Shown: in pieces, positions 7,285 to 11,250 of the stretch | Position numbering within the stretch: position 1 is the first letter of the stretch | Layout: the number at the start of each line of letters is the position of its first letter | Assembly: GCA_964417785.1 (NCBI GenBank) | Contig: CAYQJO010000145.1 | Coordinates: 1-11,250 of the forward strand | Direction: 5' to 3' | DNA: 11,250 nucleotides | DNA from: DAOTUL01 sp034437435 | GTDB lineage: Bacteria; Chloroflexota; Anaerolineae; Aggregatilineales; Phototrophicaceae | Notes under the pieces: generated by a model | The model's database searches: none | What the model was told of the DNA's origin: nothing | The model's input: only the letters and a program-made list of their open reading frames with translations | Position numbers and translations under genes: made by a program

Positions 7285-8640
7285 ATGGCCGAAAGTCCAC
7301 CTAAAAAACTACAAAACCTGGGCAATCGCCAGCGGTCAGCGGACGCCAACGGCAGCTCATCAGGCAAGTGGCACCCGCCCGCAATCGAAAAACTCGAAGA
7401 CACCGGCCTATCCAAGTTGAATGTGGGCGACCTGATTGTTCGCGTCATTTACTTCGGTGGCGATATGACCGGCTATGCCATCAGTGACATCATCAAGCTG
7501 CCGTTCAACGGTGTGATTGATAGTGTGATCGAGTTTCTCAAACGCGATAAAATCATCGACTTCACGGGTGGTTCCGGTGGTATCGGCGAGGCCAGTTATC
7601 GCTACACACTCACCGAAAAAGGCATGGATAAAGCCCGTGAGGCCCTGGCCCGAACCCAATACGCCGGTCCGGCACCGGTCGCGCTGGAACAGTACATTGA
7701 CGCGATCAACGCTCAGGCATCCAACCGGCCACCGGTGAACCAGAAAACGCTGCGCGGTGTTATGGACAATCTCGTCATCGCGGACGAGATGCTGAGCAAA
7801 GTCGGCCCGGCGGTCAATTCAGGCAAGGCGATTTTCCTCTTTGGCCCTCCTGGCAACGGTAAAACGACTATGGCCGAGCGTGTTGGTGAAATCGTCCTCG
7901 GTGAAGACCTGTGGATACCCTACGCAATTGACGTCAGCGGCCAGGTGATCCAGTTGTTTGACTCGGTCAACCACAAGCTCTCCCCTGACCCACCGCAGAT
8001 CAAACTTGGCACGGGCAAAGTGCTTGACCCGCGTTGGATTTGCATCAAGCGGCCAATGATTATGGTCGGTGGTGAGTTGACTATGAACGGTCTGGACCTC
8101 GTTCACGACGACATCAGCAAGTTCTACGAAGCACCGTTCCAGATGAAGGCCAACGGCGGTATGTTCCTCATTGACGACTTTGGCCGCCAGCAAGTCAGCC
8201 CGGTGGAACTGCTCAACCGCTGGATTGTACCGTTGGAAACCCGAGTCGACTTCCTGACGCTCAACAACGGGCGCAAGATCGGTATCCCCTTCCATGTCAT
8301 GACAATATTCTCGACCAATCTGGACCCGAAAGATCTGGTGGATGAAGCGTTTCTCCGGCGCATCCGGCACAAGATCGAGGTCGGCAACCCGACGCTGGAG
8401 CAGTTCAAAGCCATCTTCGAGATTATGTGCCGTATCACGAAAATCCCCTGGGACGAACAAGGATTCAACTATCTGATCGAGGAGTGGTTTATCAAGCCGG
8501 ATCGCGAATACCGTATGGTTCACCCGCGTGACCTGCTGGCTCAGCTTGCAGACATCGCCGGGTATCTGGGAGTCCCGATCACCATGAGCGACAGAGAGTT
8601 GCTTGATATGGCAGCAGCTTCCTACTTCGTGGAGTTGTAA
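7285..8640 (+). CDS. AAA+ ATPase with N-terminal winged-helix domain, function unknown
   Basis: A 451-aa soluble protein. Residues 1-40 look disordered. Residues about 43-125 resemble a winged helix, ending in a typical YTLTEKGMDKAREAL wing/helix. A linker (126-180) precedes the ATPase core: Walker A GPPGNGKTT (187-195, K193), Walker B FLIDDFGR (294-301), a sensor 1-like Asn N345 (FSTN), and DEAFLRRIRHK (353-363) holding likely arginine-finger residues. The second Walker B acid is Asp (D298), not the usual Glu. A conserved-looking insert between the Walker motifs contains RPMIMVGGELTMNGLDL. I recall such proteins in several phyla as uncharacterised AAA ATPases but know no assigned role. AAGGA (7271-7275) precedes ATG 7285. 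The gene is 66 bp after a receiver-kinase gene and 3 bp before a receiver gene, suggesting control by phosphorelay. It could remodel a protein complex or act on DNA; the sequence does not decide. Confidence 0.88.
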   Translation: MAESPPKKLQNLGNRQRSADANGSSSGKWHPPAIEKLEDTGLSKLNVGDLIVRVIYFGGDMTGYAISDIIKLPFNGVIDSVIEFLKRDKIIDFTGGSGGIGEASYRYTLTEKGMDKAREALARTQYAGPAPVALEQYIDAINAQASNRPPVNQKTLRGVMDNLVIADEMLSKVGPAVNSGKAIFLFGPPGNGKTTMAERVGEIVLGEDLWIPYAIDVSGQVIQLFDSVNHKLSPDPPQIKLGTGKVLDPRWICIKRPMIMVGGELTMNGLDLVHDDISKFYEAPFQMKANGGMFLIDDFGRQQVSPVELLNRWIVPLETRVDFLTLNNGRKIGIPFHVMTIFSTNLDPKDLVDEAFLRRIRHKIEVGNPTLEQFKAIFEIMCRITKIPWDEQGFNYLIEEWFIKPDREYRMVHPRDLLAQLADIAGYLGVPITMSDRELLDMAAASYFVEL

Positions 8641-8643
8641 TTC

Positions 8644-9006
8644 GTGTCCGAACAGCGGGTGGTCCTGGCAGTCACCCAGGACGAGGAATGCCATGCCTTT
8701 GGTAAACTCCTCAAGAACATGGGATTGCAGACCGCGAGTGCATCGACTGCACTGGATGCGCTCGCACTGCTTGAAGATTACCCGCCCGACCTGCTGATTA
8801 TGGATATTGAACTGCCAGACCTGCATGGCTGGCAAATGCTGGCAAAGCTCCGTGAAATTGGCGAATTGCGCAGACTGCCGGTGATCGTCATCACTGATTG
8901 GGCCGATTTCGGTACGGCCGTCGCCGGTGTACAGAAGCTGGTCCGTCCGGTGAGTATGGAACGGCTGCGCCGTCTCGTCCTGGAAAGCCTCGACTCCCCC
9001 GCGTAA
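8644..9006 (+). CDS. Stand-alone response regulator receiver domain, degenerate active site
   Basis: A single receiver domain of 120 aa without an output domain. D54 in LLIMDIELPDLHGW is the expected phospho-acceptor, and T84 sits in VIVITD. The acidic pair normally ending the first strand is replaced by V-T-Q, with D13-E14-E15 just beyond. The lysine of the usual KP motif is Arg (R101, VRPVSME). It may therefore be phosphorylated poorly or act as a phosphorylation-independent docking module. The GTG start (8644) lies 3 bp after the ATPase stop, and its ribosome binding site GGAG (8631-8634) lies inside the ATPase gene, so translation is probably coupled. The likely partner is that ATPase, with the upstream kinase as possible phosphodonor; both are inferences from position. 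Confidence 0.88.
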   Translation: MSEQRVVLAVTQDEECHAFGKLLKNMGLQTASASTALDALALLEDYPPDLLIMDIELPDLHGWQMLAKLREIGELRRLPVIVITDWADFGTAVAGVQKLVRPVSMERLRRLVLESLDSPA

Positions 9007-9034
9007 TCGCCCTATCAACCTGCGCTCCGATGTG

Positions 9035-9040
9035 TAGAAT
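9035..9040 (+). promoter_or_regulatory. Candidate -10 element for leaderless obgE transcript
   Basis: TAGAAT (5 of 6) ends 8 bp before the obgE ATG, so transcription would begin at or next to the start codon. No Shine-Dalgarno is seen between it and the ATG. The -35 region (CTATCA at 9012-9017) is weak, 3 of 6 with a 17-bp spacer. Confidence 0.4.
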
Positions 9041-9048
9041 AATCTGTT

Positions 9049-10317
9049 ATGGCATTTGACGAAGCAAAAATCTATGTTCGTAGTGGCAATGGCGGCGATG
9101 GACTGGTGTCCTTCCGTCGAGAAAAATACGTCCCACGCGGCGGCCCATCCGGCGGTGATGGCGGACGCGGTGGCGATGTTATCGTGCGCGTGAACCCCAA
9201 ACTGAATACGCTGTCCGCTTTTCAGAAGAAAGTTCATTTCAAAGCAAAACACGGCCAGGGCGGCGGCAGTTCCTTGAAAACCGGGGCCGGTGCTGAAAAT
9301 CTGATCATTGATGTGCCACCTGGCACCGTGATCCGTACAGTTGAGACCAACGCGGTCCTCGGTGATCTGGTCCATCCAGGCGAGGAGGTCGTGGTGGCAC
9401 GCGGCGGACGTGGTGGGCGCGGCAACGCACGCTTCACCAATTCATCCAATCAAGCCCCACGCATCGCTGAAAAAGGCGCACCTGGAGAAGAACGCTGGCT
9501 CAGGCTGGAACTCAAGCTCATCGCGGATGTGGGTCTGGTTGGCGTACCTAACGCCGGCAAAAGTACCTTACTGTCGGTAGTCAGCAACGCTCGCCCCAAG
9601 ATCGCCGCTTATCCATTCACCACGCTTGAACCCAACCTGGGTGTTGTCACCTATGACGGCGGTGAACTGGTCTTCGCCGACATCCCCGGCCTGATCGAAG
9701 GCGCACACATGGGTGTCGGTCTGGGTCACAGCTTCCTGCGCCATGTGCAGCGCACCCGGATGCTGGTCCATGTATTGGATGGCAGCAGCGAGAATGTGCT
9801 GGCGGATTACAGCCAGATCAACAGCGAACTGGCGCTATATGACGAGCGCCTGGGTGAACGCCCGCAAGTCGTCGTCTTCAACAAGATCGACCTGCCAGAG
9901 GTGCAGGAACGCTGGCCGGAAATCGAGGCGGCCTTGAAAGAACGCGGCGTTGAGGTCATGGCGATCTCTGCCGCCACCCAGAAGCATATCCGGCAGTTGA
10001 TCCAGCGCGTGTTTGAAACCGCATCCGACCTGCCCCGACCAGATATCGCGGAACCGGTGGTCGAACTGCCGGTATACGAGATCGATGACGACGACATGGC
10101 CTTTGACATCACGCAGGAAAATGAGGGGTTATATCGCGTCAGCGGCAGACGGATTGAACGCGCCGCTGATATGACCTACTGGGACTTCGACGAAGCCGTT
10201 TTGCGCTTCCAGGATATTCTGGCGACTCTCGGCATCACAAAGGCTTTGGAAGACGCCGGTATTAAGCCGGGCGATACCGTGTATATCGGCGAACATGAAC
10301 TTGAATGGTCAGACTGA
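9049..10317 (+). CDS. obgE: Obg family GTPase (ObgE/CgtA)
   Basis: Essential ribosome-associated GTPase involved in large-subunit maturation and stress response. The 422-aa protein has the three Obg domains. The glycine-rich Obg fold (1-157) has SGNGGDG and repeated GG(R/D)GG turns. The G domain shows G1 GVPNAGKST (165-173), the switch I Thr in FTTLEPNLG, G3 DIPG (211-214), G4 NKID (278-281) and G5 SA (307-308). The C-terminal OCT domain (about 345-420) contains YRVSGRRIERAADMTYWDFDE and ends near GDTVYIGEHELEW. ATG 9049 is chosen because MAFDEAKI is the family's usual N-terminus. No ribosome binding site precedes it, while a -10-like TAGAAT lies just upstream. nadD follows 12 bp downstream, an arrangement found in many bacteria. 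Confidence 0.97.
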   Translation: MAFDEAKIYVRSGNGGDGLVSFRREKYVPRGGPSGGDGGRGGDVIVRVNPKLNTLSAFQKKVHFKAKHGQGGGSSLKTGAGAENLIIDVPPGTVIRTVETNAVLGDLVHPGEEVVVARGGRGGRGNARFTNSSNQAPRIAEKGAPGEERWLRLELKLIADVGLVGVPNAGKSTLLSVVSNARPKIAAYPFTTLEPNLGVVTYDGGELVFADIPGLIEGAHMGVGLGHSFLRHVQRTRMLVHVLDGSSENVLADYSQINSELALYDERLGERPQVVVFNKIDLPEVQERWPEIEAALKERGVEVMAISAATQKHIRQLIQRVFETASDLPRPDIAEPVVELPVYEIDDDDMAFDITQENEGLYRVSGRRIERAADMTYWDFDEAVLRFQDILATLGITKALEDAGIKPGDTVYIGEHELEWSD

Positions 10318-10329
10318 AAAGGCTTTTTT

Positions 10330-10950
10330 GTGAGACGTTTGGGCATACTGGGCGGGACATTCGATCCCCCACACTACGCACATCTGATCCTGGGTCAACA
10401 TGCGTTTGAGGAATTGAACCTGGATAGAGTCTTGTTTGTCCCGGCGGGTGTTCCGCCGCACAAAACCGTCACCCGCACGCCATCGGAAGACCGAATCCAC
10501 ATGCTGAAATTGGCGATTGAGAGTAACCCGAATTTCGAGCTATCCCGCATCGAGATCGACCGTCCCGGCCCACATTTCACCATCGATACTATACGTTTGA
10601 TCCAGGAACTGAACCCGGAAGCGGAATTGTTCTTCATCATGGGCGGCGACACCTACCGCGACCTGCCCAACTGGGACCGTCCACAGGAGATGTTCGAGAC
10701 CTGCAAGCTGGCCGTGGCCGTCATGCGGCGGCCCGGCTTCGGCAGCCCGGACCTGAGCCTGGGGATGCACCGCAACACCATCCCCGACCTGGAGGAAAAC
10801 GCGCTGATGCTCAACTCGCCGCTAGTTGAAATCTCATCCACCGACATCGTTGACCGCATCCAGCATGGCAAGAGCATCCGCTACATGGTACCCGAATCCG
10901 TCCACGACTACATCCAGGATAAGGGATTGTACGAGAAAGAGCTGGCATAA
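10330..10950 (+). CDS. nadD: Nicotinate-nucleotide adenylyltransferase NadD
   Basis: Cytosolic enzyme joining nicotinate mononucleotide and ATP to form nicotinate adenine dinucleotide, the penultimate step of NAD synthesis. The 206-aa length fits the family. The nucleotidyltransferase signature GGTFDPPHYAH (8-18) has the catalytic HxxH pair H15/H18. FVPAGVPPHK follows, then MGGDTYRDLPNW in the substrate region. The C-terminal motif reads ISSTDIVDR (168-176), where the usual ISSTxxR would put Arg at V174; R176 is nearby. Start is GTG 10330, supported by AAAAGG (10317-10322) at 7-bp spacing and by immediate entry into the first strand (RRLGILGGTF). It follows obgE by 12 bp, and its TAA overlaps the ATG of the next gene by one base, so the three genes are probably one operon. 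Confidence 0.95.
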   Translation: MRRLGILGGTFDPPHYAHLILGQHAFEELNLDRVLFVPAGVPPHKTVTRTPSEDRIHMLKLAIESNPNFELSRIEIDRPGPHFTIDTIRLIQELNPEAELFFIMGGDTYRDLPNWDRPQEMFETCKLAVAVMRRPGFGSPDLSLGMHRNTIPDLEENALMLNSPLVEISSTDIVDRIQHGKSIRYMVPESVHDYIQDKGLYEKELA

Positions 10951-11250
10951 TGCGACGTCTGCTGTTTTTGGCGCTCATCCTGATCGTGAATCCACTGGTA
11001 CAGGCGCAGGAACCGGCACCGACTCTGGTGCCGCCAACGCCCGTCCCCCGCGCTGACAGCGGTGAGCAAGAGATTCTACCCTCGGAGTCGGCTATCGCCC
11101 GTATCCGCAACGACGGCGTGGTACGTGTGGGCATTCTGTACAACGAACCGCCCTTTGGCGAATTAAACATTCGCGGGATGCACAGCGGCTACGACGCCGA
11201 TCTGGCCCGCAGCATCGCCGATGTGTGGGGCGTTGAGATCAAATTCGTCC
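10950..11250 (+). CDS. Secreted solute-binding protein, family 3 (amino-acid ABC type), partial at right edge
   Basis: The first 100 codons of a gene continuing beyond the window. A Sec signal peptide is clear: MRR, a hydrophobic core (4-17), and a likely signal peptidase I cut after VQA (17-19). A proline-rich linker (about 21-40) follows. Then the start of the periplasmic binding fold appears: IARIRNDGVVRVGILYNEPP (53-72), followed by GYDADLARSIADVWGVEIKFV, the pattern of the first lobe of amino-acid-binding proteins. There is no lipobox Cys. The ATG overlaps the nadD stop (TAATG), so translation is probably coupled to nadD. Without the rest, it could also be a receptor-like protein with further domains after the binding fold. 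Confidence 0.85.
   Translation, partial: MRRLLFLALILIVNPLVQAQEPAPTLVPPTPVPRADSGEQEILPSESAIARIRNDGVVRVGILYNEPPFGELNIRGMHSGYDADLARSIADVWGVEIKFV

Noticed and set aside
7819..9375. Minus-strand open frame of 518 codons
   Set aside because: Runs antisense across the ATPase, receiver and obgE, all strongly supported; it is a by-product of their codon usage.
10317..10329. AAAAGG/CTTTTTT between obgE and nadD as a terminator
   Set aside because: The repeat has no room for a loop, and the purine part is a good ribosome binding site for nadD.

Overview
The window is ordinary bacterial chromosome, densely packed and moderately GC-rich, with one clear mobile insertion. The run of exactly 100 Ns inside uppP shows that it comes from a scaffolded draft or metagenome assembly. 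Protein style suggests Chloroflexota, perhaps Anaerolineae: a DnaE with an intact PHP metal site and a long acidic C-terminal tail, sensor kinases without sensor domains, an AAA+ ATPase carrying a winged helix, and an obg-nadD pair. This placement is recalled resemblance, not a search result, and is tentative.

Layout. Minus strand, 4647 to the left edge: dnaE, the replicative DNA polymerase III alpha subunit, missing its C-terminus. It is interrupted in frame by a 355-residue intein (1279-2343). A 124-bp divergent spacer (4648-4771) separates it from the plus-strand genes. Plus strand: crcB/fluC (fluoride channel) and uppP (undecaprenyl-diphosphatase, broken by the N gap), 9 bp apart. Next comes a signalling cassette: a receiver-histidine kinase fusion, an AAA+ ATPase with an N-terminal winged helix, and a stand-alone receiver with a degenerate active site. 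The last group is obgE (GTPase), nadD (NAD synthesis) and the start of a secreted family 3 solute-binding protein whose ATG overlaps the nadD stop; it runs off the right edge.

How the genes work together. Most are housekeeping genes: replication, cell-wall lipid carrier recycling, fluoride export, ribosome-linked GTPase and NAD synthesis. The ATPase and receiver are 3 bp apart and probably co-translated, and the kinase lies 66 bp upstream in the same direction, so the three may form a phosphorelay controlling an ATPase of unknown target. This cassette and the dnaE intein, which lies 4 residues from the site used by cyanobacterial split DnaE inteins and has a shortened endonuclease region, deserve most attention. 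No RNA genes, CRISPR arrays, insertion sequences or convincing terminators were seen, and no gene-free stretch exceeds 300 bp.
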